From the NCBI RefSeq assembly GCF_009811555.1, contig NZ_BLIN01000005.1, positions 3,481,501 through 3,545,500 on the forward strand: a stretch of 64,000 bases of DNA. The letters run 5' to 3'. Position numbers and translations under genes: made by a program. This DNA comes from Streptomyces caniferus. GTDB taxonomy: Bacteria; Actinomycetota; Actinomycetes; Streptomycetales; Streptomycetaceae. The notes below the pieces were generated by a model. The model was not told the DNA's origin, searched no databases, and saw only the letters and a program-made list of their open reading frames with translations. Positions 36,342-44,420 of the stretch are shown here, one piece after another; the stretch's first letter is position 1, and each line of letters starts with the position of its first letter.

Positions 36342-36709
36342 CGCCTCTTCTTCCCGGCCCGGTCGGGGGCCTTGTCCTGTGTCGACCGACTGTACGGAAT
36401 TCCTGGCCCGGTCCGGTCCGCGCTACGCGCCGCGATCCGGCCGTCTGCCCTCACCCGCCCCGGTCCTCCCGGGCCCACCCGGAACTCCACGCCCCGTGCC
36501 CCGCGCCCCCCGAGAACGCCACACCGTGCCGAACCCCCGGAACGCCATGCCCCGCCGGGCCACCGAGAACGCCAGGCCTTGCCGCCCACCCCGGAACACC
36601 ACGCCGTACCGAGCCCCCAGAACCCCACACCCCACCCGCCCCGTACGCCGGCCCCCGACCGTCCCGTACGGCCGGATCCCGCCCGTCCCGTACAGCAGGC
36701 CCCCGCCCC
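36342..36709. repeat. Gene-free stretch with degenerate ~27-bp repeats
   Basis: 368 bp without a convincing gene. Between ~36475 and ~36630 about six degenerate units of ~27 bp recur, each with a GGAAC-N-CCA or GAACGCCA core. The plus strand is strongly C-rich throughout. No promoter could be picked out for the RpiR gene. Confidence 0.5.
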
Positions 36710-38194
36710 TCACCACTTCCCCAGCCCGTCCAGCAGCCCCGCCGCCACCGCCACGTCGTCGGTCAGCGGGCGGTCCTCCATCCGCGGGTCGAGGGCGTCG
36801 GCGGCGTGGGCGTAGACCGCGGCGAGCGGAATGTCCGGGTCGGGTTCCAGGGAGCGCATCCGCAGGGCCCGTACGGCGGCGACCAGTTCGCAGGCGAGTA
36901 CCTGGCGGTAGTAGGTGCAGGCGCGCAGCGTCTGGCGGGCGCCGAGGGAGGCGAAGCTGGCCTGTTCCTCGACGCCCCGGGAGAGCACGGTGTGGCCGAG
37001 CGAGGCCGGCTGGGAGACCGCGCGCATCTCGCCGAGCGCCGCGCCCGCCGCGTATTCGAGGATCATCACGCCCGAGCTGGCGGGCGCCGGGTCGCCCAGG
37101 AACGGCCGCAGCCGGGTGAAGTCGGGCTCGGAGAGCGCGGCGAGCCGGGCGGTGGACAGCTGCGCGGTCTGCAGCACGGCCAGCCGGAAGGCGTCCAGGG
37201 CGAGCGCGGCATGGGCGGCGTAGAAGTTGCCGTGGTGGTAGGCGGCCTGGTCCTCGATGCTGATCAGGGGGTTCTCGGCGGCCGCGTTCACCTCGACCGT
37301 CAGGACCCCGTCCAGGGTGTCGGCGGCGTCCAGTGCCGGGCCGTGGATCTGCGGGATGCAGCGGAAGCCGTAGGGGTCCTGGATGCGGCCGAGGGGCTGG
37401 GCCGGGCGGGGCGGGACGCCGGAGAGGGAGCGCAGCCGGGTGGCGGCGGCCGCGGAGCCGGGGTGCGGGCGGGCGAGCATGACCTGCTCGGCGAAGGGCT
37501 CGTACGAGCCGCCGACCGCGAGCAGGGAGAGTGCGGCGATGGGGAGGGCGGCGGCCAGCAGGCGGCGCAGTTCGTCGAGGGCGAGCGCGGACTGCCCGAG
37601 GGTGAGGGCGTTGCTGCTGATCAGGGCGAGGGCGTCGTTGCTGTCGAGGGCGATCGGGGCGGGGGCCCGGCCGCCGGACGCACAGTGCCAGGGGTGTTCG
37701 CCGGCCAGCGCGAGTCCGGTCTGGGCGAGCGCGGCCAGGTCGCCGGTGCCGACGGCGCCGTGCTCGTTGACGACGGGGTGCGCGCCGGCGTCCAGGGCGG
37801 TGAGCAGGGAGGTGATGACGGCGGGGTTCAGGCCCGCGCCGCCCGCGAGCAGCTGGTTGGCGCGGACCGCGAGCATGGCGCGGACCTCGCGGCCGGGCAG
37901 CGGGTCGCCGATCGCACCGGCGTGACTGCGCAGCAGTCGCAGGCCGTGGTCGGCGTCCGCGGCCGCGACGTCCTCCGTGCGGTTGGCGCCGACGCCCGTG
38001 CTGCGCCCGTAGACCCGGCCGGTGGCGGCCAGGCGGCGTGCGGTCTCCCAGGATTCCTCGGCGCGGGCGAAGGCCTTGGGGTCGGGCGCCGTCGGGTGCG
38101 CGGTGCGCTCCGCGAGGGCGGCGACATCGGCGCTGTGCAGGCCGGTGCCGTCGAGCGTGATGCGCCGGCCGATACGGGGCCCAGTGTCCAGCAT
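36710..38194 (-). CDS. Aromatic-amino-acid-lyase-like protein lacking the MIO-forming serine (candidate betaine trimethylamine-lyase)
   Basis: 494 residues from the ATG at 38194; in-frame TTGs at 38206 and 38215 lie nearer a GGGAG site. The fold is that of histidine/phenylalanine ammonia-lyases: VYGRSTGVGANR (catalytic-type Tyr62), RSHAGAIGDPL, RANQLLAGGAG, NAAAENPLI, and QASFASLGARQTL near the end. Where these enzymes have V-G-A-S-G-D-L, this protein has V-G-T-G-D-L (Gly149-Thr150-Gly151-Asp152). The serine of the Ala-Ser-Gly triad is deleted, so the MIO cofactor cannot form. MIO-free relatives (ergothionase) eliminate trimethylamine from ergothioneine. It is divergent from a quaternary-amine importer. 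Inference: a lyase for ergothioneine, hercynine or a similar betaine. Confidence 0.75.
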   Translation of the reverse strand: MLDTGPRIGRRITLDGTGLHSADVAALAERTAHPTAPDPKAFARAEESWETARRLAATGRVYGRSTGVGANRTEDVAAADADHGLRLLRSHAGAIGDPLPGREVRAMLAVRANQLLAGGAGLNPAVITSLLTALDAGAHPVVNEHGAVGTGDLAALAQTGLALAGEHPWHCASGGRAPAPIALDSNDALALISSNALTLGQSALALDELRRLLAAALPIAALSLLAVGGSYEPFAEQVMLARPHPGSAAAATRLRSLSGVPPRPAQPLGRIQDPYGFRCIPQIHGPALDAADTLDGVLTVEVNAAAENPLISIEDQAAYHHGNFYAAHAALALDAFRLAVLQTAQLSTARLAALSEPDFTRLRPFLGDPAPASSGVMILEYAAGAALGEMRAVSQPASLGHTVLSRGVEEQASFASLGARQTLRACTYYRQVLACELVAAVRALRMRSLEPDPDIPLAAVYAHAADALDPRMEDRPLTDDVAVAAGLLDGLGKW

Positions 38195-38342
38195 GTGAGA
38201 AACCAAGGGGCTCAACTCCCTCTTATAACGCGCTTTGTGGACGGAAGTCCGACACCTCTCTCCGTACGGTGAGCCGAAGTAACAGGCGAGGTAGCAGGCG
38301 ATTCACTTCCGCCTATTGACTTCTATTCACGTGCCTAAGACT

Positions 38343-38360
38343 CTGCATGACACTATGCAG
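38343..38360 (+). promoter_or_regulatory. Palindromic operator candidate before the importer operon
   Basis: CTGCAT-GACACT-ATGCAG is a perfect 6-6-6 inverted repeat 20 bp before the chosen ATG. Upstream lie TTGACT (38316-38321) and TATTCAC (38324-38330). A near copy with the same 31-bp spacing to CCTATTGAC lies before the NCS1 permease. Confidence 0.55.
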
Positions 38361-38379
38361 GCCGGGCAAGGGGCAGCGG

Positions 38380-39567
38380 ATGATCAAGTTCGACGCAGTC
38401 AGCAAGCGATACCCGAACGGCACCACCGCCGTGGACGAGCTGTCCCTCGACCTCCCCGAGGGCGGCGTCACCGTCCTCGTCGGCTCGTCGGGCTGCGGCA
38501 AGACCACCACTCTGCGGATGGTCAACCGCATGGTCGACCCGACCTCCGGGACGATCAGCGTCGGCGGCCGCGACATCCTGGAGGCGGACGCCGCCGAGCT
38601 GCGTCGTGGCATCGGCTACGTCATCCAGCAGTCCGGTCTCTTCCCTCACCGTACGATCCTGGACAACATCGCGACGGTCCCGCTGCTGCTGGGCTGGGGC
38701 AGGCGCAAGGCCCGCGCCCGCGCCGCCGAGCTGCTGGAGCTGGTCGGGCTGCCCGGTGACGCCGGGAAGCGCTATCCGCACCAGCTCTCCGGCGGGCAGC
38801 AGCAGCGCGTCGGCGTCGCCCGTGCGCTCGCCGCCGACCCGCCCGTGCTGCTGATGGACGAGCCGTTCGGCGCCGTCGACCCGGTCGTCCGTACCCAGCT
38901 GCAGAACGAGCTGCTGCGGCTCCAGGAGGAGCTGCGCAAGACCGTCGTCTTCGTGACCCACGACATCGACGAGGCGGTCCGGCTGGGCGACCGGATCGCG
39001 GTCTTCCGCACCGGCGGCCGGCTCGTGCAGTGCGCCGAGCCCGCCGAGCTGCTGGCCCGCCCGGCCGATGATTTCGTCGCCGACTTCCTGGGCGCCGAAC
39101 GCGGGCTGAAGCTGCTCTCGCTCACCACCCTCGCCGACGTGCCGTACACCCCCGGCGGGGCGATACGCGCGGACGAGCCGGTCGGCGGGATATCCCGCGA
39201 CGGTGGCCGCTGGCGCGTGGTGACCTCGCCGCGCGGGGAACCGCTGGGCTGGCTGGACACCGACGCACTGCCCGCCGGCGGCACGGCCGGCGAGGCCCCG
39301 CTGGAGGCCGTACGGCCGCTGCGCGACACCGATTCGCTCCTCTCGGCGCTCAACGAGGCGGTCTCCTCCCCCGCCGCCGCCGTCGCCCGGGTCACCGAGG
39401 ACGGCGTACTGACCGGCCTCACCTCCCGCGACGCCGTCCACGACCGGGCGGGCCGCAGCCACGCGGAGGCGGGGCGGGCGGCGTCCGCCGGGCACCCCGC
39501 CCCCGCGACGCCCGGCCCCGACGACGCGCCCCTCAAGACCGCCTCCGCCGCGGAGCGCCCCGCATGA
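38380..39567 (+). CDS. Quaternary-amine ABC importer, ATP-binding protein (OpuCA/ProV type, CBS-containing)
   Basis: 395 residues. Walker A VGSSGCGKTTTLRMVN, signature HQLSGGQQQRVGVARAL, Walker B LLMDEPFGAVDP and switch VTHDIDEA are present. After ~240 residues come the GLKLLSL hinge and a CBS-like regulatory domain (VRPLRDTDSLLSALNEAV and ARVTEDGVLTGLTSRDAV), as in osmolyte importers of the OpuC family. An upstream ATG at 38347 lies inside a palindrome and is unlikely. The stop overlaps the first permease (ATGA). Importers of this class carry glycine betaine, choline, carnitine or, in EgtUV, ergothioneine. Confidence 0.92.
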   Translation: MIKFDAVSKRYPNGTTAVDELSLDLPEGGVTVLVGSSGCGKTTTLRMVNRMVDPTSGTISVGGRDILEADAAELRRGIGYVIQQSGLFPHRTILDNIATVPLLLGWGRRKARARAAELLELVGLPGDAGKRYPHQLSGGQQQRVGVARALAADPPVLLMDEPFGAVDPVVRTQLQNELLRLQEELRKTVVFVTHDIDEAVRLGDRIAVFRTGGRLVQCAEPAELLARPADDFVADFLGAERGLKLLSLTTLADVPYTPGGAIRADEPVGGISRDGGRWRVVTSPRGEPLGWLDTDALPAGGTAGEAPLEAVRPLRDTDSLLSALNEAVSSPAAAVARVTEDGVLTGLTSRDAVHDRAGRSHAEAGRAASAGHPAPATPGPDDAPLKTASAAERPA

Positions 39568-40238
39568 CCATCGAGTGGGGCTGGTTCCCCGATCACGCCG
39601 ACGACATGGCCCGCCTGACCGCGGACCATCTCGCCACCGCCGTGCCCGCCGTACTCCTCGGCCTGCTGATCGCCCTGCCGCTGGCGGTCCTCGCGCACCG
39701 GGTCCGGCCGCTGCGCGGCTTCATCCTCGGCGCGTCCAACATCCTCTACACCATCCCCTCGCTCGCCTTCTTCGTCCTCCTCCTGCCGGTCACCGGCCTC
39801 ACCCGCACCACCGCGATCGTCGGACTGACCGCGTACACCCTGGTGGTGCTGGTACGGAACACCGTCGAGGGCCTGGACGCGGTCCCGGTCAAGGCCCGGG
39901 AGGCGTCGACGGCGATGGGGACCAAGCCGCTGCGCACGCTGCTCACCGTCGAGCTGCCGCTCGCCCTCCCGGTGATCATGGCGGGCGTACGGGTGGCCAC
40001 CGTCATGTCCATCTCCCTGGTCAGCGTGGCGAGTTACATCGGTTACGGCGGCCTCGGACAGCTCTTCACCGACGGCTTCCAGCGCAACTTCCCCACCCCG
40101 GTCATCGCCGGGGTGGTCCTGACCCTGCTGCTCGCCCTGGTCGCCGACGCGCTGCTGGTGACCGTCCAGTGGCTGTGCACCCCGTGGCGGCGCGGCACCT
40201 CCCGGCAGCGCACCTCTCTGTGGCGGAAGGCAGCGTGA
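39564..40238 (+). CDS. Quaternary-amine ABC importer, permease 1 (OpuCB type)
   Basis: 224 residues, about six helices starting with HLATAVPAVLLGLLIALPLAV. The coupling loop that docks on the ATPase is REASTAMGTKPLRTLLTVELPLALPVIMAGVR (read in parts; E-A-x-x-A-M-G is the conserved core, residues ~112-140). The binding-protein-dependent permease fold continues with MSISLVSVASYIGYGGLG. It follows the ATPase with a 4-bp overlap and precedes permease 2 by 7 bp. Unlike EgtU, the substrate-binding domain is not fused; it is a separate lipoprotein at 40983. Confidence 0.92.
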   Translation: MTIEWGWFPDHADDMARLTADHLATAVPAVLLGLLIALPLAVLAHRVRPLRGFILGASNILYTIPSLAFFVLLLPVTGLTRTTAIVGLTAYTLVVLVRNTVEGLDAVPVKAREASTAMGTKPLRTLLTVELPLALPVIMAGVRVATVMSISLVSVASYIGYGGLGQLFTDGFQRNFPTPVIAGVVLTLLLALVADALLVTVQWLCTPWRRGTSRQRTSLWRKAA

Positions 40239-40245
40239 CGCGCCG

Positions 40246-40917
40246 ATGCTCGAACTGCTGAAGAACCTCCTCTCCTGGCTGACCAGTCCTGCCCAGTGGT
40301 CGGGCCCCGAGGGCATCGCCGCCCGCGTCCTGGAGCACCTGGAGTACTCGGTGCTCGCCACCCTCGCCGCGGCCGTGATCGCGCTGCCCATCGGCCTGCT
40401 CATCGGGCACACCGGCCGCGGTGCCTTCCTCGCCGTCAACCTCTCCTCGTTCGGCCGGGCGCTGCCCACCGTCGGCCTGGTCACCCTGGTGTTCCTGGCG
40501 GGCGGGCTGAGCGTGTGGCCGGTGTACGTGTCGCTGGTCGCGCTCGCGGTGCCCGTGATCATCACCAATACGTACGCGGGGATGGCCGCCGTCGACCCCG
40601 AGGTCAAGGACGCCGCCAAGGGCGTGGGGCTGCGCGGCCGCCAGGTCCTGTGGCAGGTCGAACTCCCGCTCGCGCTCCCGCTGATCATGACCGGCGTGCG
40701 GCTGGCGACCGTGCAGGTCGTCGCCACCGCCACCATCGCCGCCTACGTCAGCTTCGGCGGGCTGGGCCGCTATGTCTTCGACGGGCTGGCGCAGCGCGAC
40801 CTGGTGCAGGTCCTCGGCGGTGCGGCCCTGGTCGCGGTGCTCGCCGTCGCCGCCGACCTGGCCCTGGGCGGCCTGACGCGGCTGCTGTTCCGCGGCCGCC
40901 CGGCCACCGCCCGCTGA
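40246..40917 (+). CDS. Quaternary-amine ABC importer, permease 2 (OpuCD type)
   Basis: 223 residues with the same fold as permease 1: HLEYSVLATLAAAVIALPIG, then VKDAAKGVGLRGRQVLWQVE as the coupling loop, and TATIAAYVSFGGLGRYVFDG. The two permeases form the heterodimeric channel of the importer. It starts 7 bp after permease 1 and ends 65 bp before the binding lipoprotein, whose gene has its own ribosome site. Confidence 0.92.
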   Translation: MLELLKNLLSWLTSPAQWSGPEGIAARVLEHLEYSVLATLAAAVIALPIGLLIGHTGRGAFLAVNLSSFGRALPTVGLVTLVFLAGGLSVWPVYVSLVALAVPVIITNTYAGMAAVDPEVKDAAKGVGLRGRQVLWQVELPLALPLIMTGVRLATVQVVATATIAAYVSFGGLGRYVFDGLAQRDLVQVLGGAALVAVLAVAADLALGGLTRLLFRGRPATAR

Positions 40918-40982
40918 GGCCGCCCGGCCACCGCCGAGCACCTGCCGCCCCGCCCCCTACGTACGCACCGAGGAGCCCGCCC

Positions 40983-41909
40983 ATGAACCGTCGTACCGTC
41001 CTGACCACTCTCCTCGCCGGCGCCTCGGCCCCGCTGCTGGCCTCCTGTTCCTCCGGCATCACCTCCCTCAAGGGGGACGGCGCGGGCGGTGACAGCGGCA
41101 GCAGCGGCGGCGGACTGGTCATCGGCACCGCCAACTTCACCGAGAACCAGATCCTCGGCTACCTCTACGCGGGCGTGCTGAAGGCCGCCGGGGTCGAGAC
41201 CACCGTCAAGCCCAACCTCGGCTCCCGCGAGATCGTGGTGCCCGCGCTGCGCTCCGGCGATATCGACCTGCTCCCCGAGTACCAGGGCAGCCTGCTGCTC
41301 TACCTCGACAAGAAGGCCACCGAGACCGAGGCGGGCGCGATGCAGAACGCGCTGGCCACCGTGCTCCCCGACGGCCTCGAAGTCCTGCCCTACGCGGCCG
41401 CCGAGGACCGCGACAGTTTTGCCGTGACCCGCGCGACCGCCGACCGCTACGGGCTGAAGACCCTGGCCGACCTGCGCAAGGTCAACGGCAAGCTGGTGTT
41501 CGGCGCGGCCGCCGAGATGAAGAAGCGGGTCGTCGGGGTCGTCGGCCTCAAGGACGCCTACGGCGTGGAGTTCAAGGAGTTCAAGGCGCTGGACTCCTCC
41601 GGGCCGCTGGTCAAGGGCGCGCTGAAGAAGGGCGACATCGACATCGCCAATGTCTTCACCACCGACGTCGACACCGCGGAGAACGGCTGGGTCCTGCTCG
41701 AGGACCCCAAGCACCTCATCCCCGCCCAGCACATCGTCCCGCTGATCGCCGCCCGCAAGGCCGACTCCAAGGTCCGCAAGGCGCTGGCCCGTCTGGGCAA
41801 CACCCTCACCACCGCCCACCTCACCGAGCTCAACCGCCTCGTCGACAAGGAGAAGCAGGACCCGGACCGGGTGGCCGACGCCTGGCTGAAGAAGCACAAG
41901 GTGGGCTGA
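40983..41909 (+). CDS. Quaternary-amine ABC importer, substrate-binding lipoprotein (OpuCC/OsmF type)
   Basis: 308 residues. A twin-Arg-like start (MNRRTVLTTLL) and the lipobox LLASCSS (lipidated Cys22) are followed by a Gly/Ser spacer. The mature protein begins GLVIGTANFTENQILGYLYA, then VKPNLGSREIVVPALRSGDI and DLLPEYQGSLLLYL. These are hallmarks of the betaine/choline-binding fold, where aromatic residues cage a trimethylammonium group. The last gene of the importer operon, it would deliver the substrate to permeases 39564/40246. Context with the MIO-less lyase points to a histidine-derived betaine. Confidence 0.92.
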   Translation: MNRRTVLTTLLAGASAPLLASCSSGITSLKGDGAGGDSGSSGGGLVIGTANFTENQILGYLYAGVLKAAGVETTVKPNLGSREIVVPALRSGDIDLLPEYQGSLLLYLDKKATETEAGAMQNALATVLPDGLEVLPYAAAEDRDSFAVTRATADRYGLKTLADLRKVNGKLVFGAAAEMKKRVVGVVGLKDAYGVEFKEFKALDSSGPLVKGALKKGDIDIANVFTTDVDTAENGWVLLEDPKHLIPAQHIVPLIAARKADSKVRKALARLGNTLTTAHLTELNRLVDKEKQDPDRVADAWLKKHKVG

Positions 41910-41951
41910 CGCCGCGGTCCGGCCGGCCCCGCTTCCCCCGGGGCTGCGCCC

Positions 41952-42995
41952 CTACTCCGCGGCCGGGCCGCCGTGGCGCGGCGGCAGCCCGAACAGCGGG
42001 AACAGCCGCTCGGTGTCCAGGAAGCACTGCAGCGCGGTGATCCGGCCGTCGGCCGCGGTCTCGATGACCTGGATCGCCCAGGGTGTGCCGTCCGCGCGGT
42101 ACTGCCCGAACGCCGGGCGGCCGTTCGCCGTGACCGGCAGCAGATGCGACCCCTCGCAGCCGCCGCCCGGCCCCAGCAGCCATTTCACGAGGTCCTCGCG
42201 GCCGCGCAGCCACAGCTCGTACGGCGGCATGGACAGGGTGCAGTCCTCGTGCAGCAGGGTCGTGAGCGCGTCCATGTCGAACCGTTCGAAGGCGTCGACA
42301 TAGCGCCGCAGCAGCGCCTGCTGTGCGTCGTCCAGCGGCTGTTGCGGGGCGTCGGCGACGGTGTCACCGGACGCGGCGAGGGTCGCGCGGGCCCGCTGCA
42401 GTGCGCTGTTGACCGAGGCGACCGAGCTGTCCAGCAGCTCGGCGACCTCCCTCGCCGACCAGCTGAGCACCTCGCGCAGGATCAGCACCGCCCGCTGCCG
42501 GGGCGCCAGCCGCTGCAGCGCGGAGATGAACGCGAGCCGGACCGACTCCCGGGCGACGGCGGTCTCCGCCGGGTCCCCCGCCGACGCCAGCACCCGCTGG
42601 TCCGGTACGGGCCCGATCCAGGTCGCCTCGGGCAGCCCCGTCCCGATGGGGGTCTCCACGCTCGACGGGGAGGCGAGATCCATCGGCCGGGCCCGGCGCT
42701 GACTGCCCTTGAGCAGGTCCAGGCACACATGGGTGGCGATCCGGTACAGCCAGGACCGCAGGGAGGACCGCCCCTCGAACCGGTCGTAGCTCCGCCACGC
42801 CCGCACCATCGTCTCCTGGACCGCGTCCTCGGCCTCGAACGCGGAGCCCAGCATCCGGTAGCAGTAGCCGGTCAGCTCGGTGCGGTACGCCTCCAGCCGC
42901 TCCACCGGTTCCGCCTCGGGCGCGCGCCCACCGCCGCCGTCCGCCGCCACGGCTCCGGCGACCCCCGTGGTTCCGCTCGTCGAGGACTGTTTCAT
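41952..42995 (-). CDS. ECF sigma factor with C-terminal SnoaL-like domain
   Basis: 347 residues from the ATG at 42995 (an ATG at 43010 is also possible). Region 2 (~30-105) has [20 protein letters not shown] and [20 protein letters not shown]. Region 4 (~155-210) has [19 protein letters not shown] and [18 protein letters not shown]. The remaining ~125 residues form a SnoaL/NTF2-like domain ([20 protein letters not shown] and [17 protein letters not shown]), as in the SigG/SigJ-related ECF groups. The extension is thought to control activity in place of an anti-sigma factor. It is convergent with the importer operon, with only 42 bp between. Confidence 0.9.
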   Translation of the reverse strand: MKQSSTSGTTGVAGAVAADGGGGRAPEAEPVERLEAYRTELTGYCYRMLGSAFEAEDAVQETMVRAWRSYDRFEGRSSLRSWLYRIATHVCLDLLKGSQRRARPMDLASPSSVETPIGTGLPEATWIGPVPDQRVLASAGDPAETAVARESVRLAFISALQRLAPRQRAVLILREVLSWSAREVAELLDSSVASVNSALQRARATLAASGDTVADAPQQPLDDAQQALLRRYVDAFERFDMDALTTLLHEDCTLSMPPYELWLRGREDLVKWLLGPGGGCEGSHLLPVTANGRPAFGQYRADGTPWAIQVIETAADGRITALQCFLDTERLFPLFGLPPRHGGPAAE

Positions 42996-43152
42996 CGAGG
43001 ACCCGCCCATCCGCCCGTCGGCCGACCACCGGCACACGCGCCCGACGCTACCGGAGCATCCGGCACCAGTCTGCTCCTCGGCCCGGAGCCCCGCAGCCGG
43101 AGACCGGGCGCGCGAACGGCGGCGCGCAGGACGGCCCTTCGGTGCTCGCCCC

Positions 43153-44190
43153 CTACCCCCGCGGCGCCGCCGCCGACCCCCGCTCCGAGAGGCGGGGGGC
43201 GCACAGGATGCGCTTGCGGCGGACCCGGCGGCCCTCGATGGCGGCGACCGCGAGGCGGGCGGCCTCCTTGGCGATATCGCTCAGGCCCCAGTCGACGGTG
43301 GTCAGGGGCGGGGTGAGGACCCGGGAGACGGGGTGGTCGTCGAAGCCGACGACGGAGAGGTCGCGGCCGACGGTGAGGGAGGCCTCGGCGGCGGCTGCGT
43401 AGACGCCGTAGGCGATGGAGTCGGAGAAGCAGAAGACGGCGGTGGCCGGGGCGGGACCGGCAGGCCGGCGGCCGTCCGGACTGTTGGTCAGGACCCGGCG
43501 GGCCATCGCGGTCGCCTCGCCCAGCTCCTGCGGGCAGGGCAGGACCACGGCCTCGATGCCGAGCCGGTCGGCGGCCTCGCGCACATAGACGTCGGCGGGG
43601 CGGTCGGGGGTGGAGGGGCCGGTGGGGGTCAGTACGGTGACCCGGCGGTGGCCCAGGCCCCGGAGGTAGTCCAGGACGGCGTCGATGCCGGCCCGGTTGT
43701 CGAAGAGCACCTCGCCCGCCGTACGGGCCCGGCTCAGGGCGTCGCCGATGGACACCACCGGCACCGCGTCGGCGATCTTCGACCAGCCCTCGGCGGACGG
43801 GTCGACGGGGGACACCAGCAGGCCGTCCACCCGCTGGTCGCGCAGCTGCTTGGCGAGGGCCAGCTCCCGTTCGGGGTCGCCGCCCGCGTCGAGGATCAGC
43901 GCATAGCGGTCGCCGGCCAGCAGCTCACGCCCTATCGCCGCCATCAGCTGCTGCTGCCACAGGTCCTGCAGATCACCGGCGAGCACACCGACCGTGCTCG
44001 TACGGCCGCTGGCGAGGGCGCGGGCGATGGGGTCGGCCTCGTAGCCGAGCTCGGCGGCGGCCTTGCGCACCCGCTCCTCGGTTTCCTTCGAGACGTGCTT
44101 CCCGCGCAACGCGTAGGAGACGGCCGCGGTGGAGAGGCCGGTGGCCTCGGCCACCTCGCGGAGAGTGGTGCGCTTATTGGGCCTGGCCAT
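43153..44190 (-). CDS. LacI-family transcriptional regulator
   Basis: 345 residues. The N-terminal HTH is [20 protein letters not shown] with hinge [17 protein letters not shown]; the periplasmic-binding-like core follows with [23 protein letters not shown] and [15 protein letters not shown]. The first strong ATG is at 44190 (MARPNKRTT). It is divergent from the amidohydrolase-cysteine-dioxygenase pair, and a 14-bp palindrome in the shared gap (44312-44356) is the probable operator. The effector is unknown; in context it could be the substrate or product of the amidohydrolase. Confidence 0.92.
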   Translation of the reverse strand: MARPNKRTTLREVAEATGLSTAAVSYALRGKHVSKETEERVRKAAAELGYEADPIARALASGRTSTVGVLAGDLQDLWQQQLMAAIGRELLAGDRYALILDAGGDPERELALAKQLRDQRVDGLLVSPVDPSAEGWSKIADAVPVVSIGDALSRARTAGEVLFDNRAGIDAVLDYLRGLGHRRVTVLTPTGPSTPDRPADVYVREAADRLGIEAVVLPCPQELGEATAMARRVLTNSPDGRRPAGPAPATAVFCFSDSIAYGVYAAAAEASLTVGRDLSVVGFDDHPVSRVLTPPLTTVDWGLSDIAKEAARLAVAAIEGRRVRRKRILCAPRLSERGSAAAPRG

Positions 44191-44311
44191 GTCCGGAAGC
44201 CTACCCAAGGAGGGCCCGGCACCCGGTCACGATGCGGCGTTCCCCGGCCACCCGCCCGGCGGCGGCAACGGCCCGGCGGCCCCGGCGCGGCCTTGACAGC
44301 GCCACCTGTTA

Positions 44312-44356
44312 ACCGTTTCACTTAAACGCATCAGTTAAGCGGTTAAGTGAAACGGT
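44312..44356. promoter_or_regulatory. LacI-type operator in divergent promoter region
   Basis: ACCGTTTCACTTAA (44312-44325) is mirrored exactly at 44343-44356, with a 17-bp spacer holding a further TTAA half-site. This AT-richer palindrome between the LacI gene and the amidohydrolase gene is the expected binding site. Confidence 0.7.
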
Positions 44357-44420
44357 CCAAGGCGCGTCGCACCGCGTGCGCCGCGCACCCTACGACCGCC
44401 CCGCACTCCGAGGGAGGCCC

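Noticed and set aside
36710..38194. Canonical histidine ammonia-lyase HutH
   Set aside because: The Ala-Ser-Gly triad that makes MIO is missing one residue including Ser, so classical ammonia elimination is not expected.
38347..38379. Earlier ATG start for the importer ATPase
   Set aside because: It lies inside the CTGCAT-ATGCAG palindrome and adds a leader unlike the family; the ATG at 38380 starts with the usual M-I-K-F-D-A-V.
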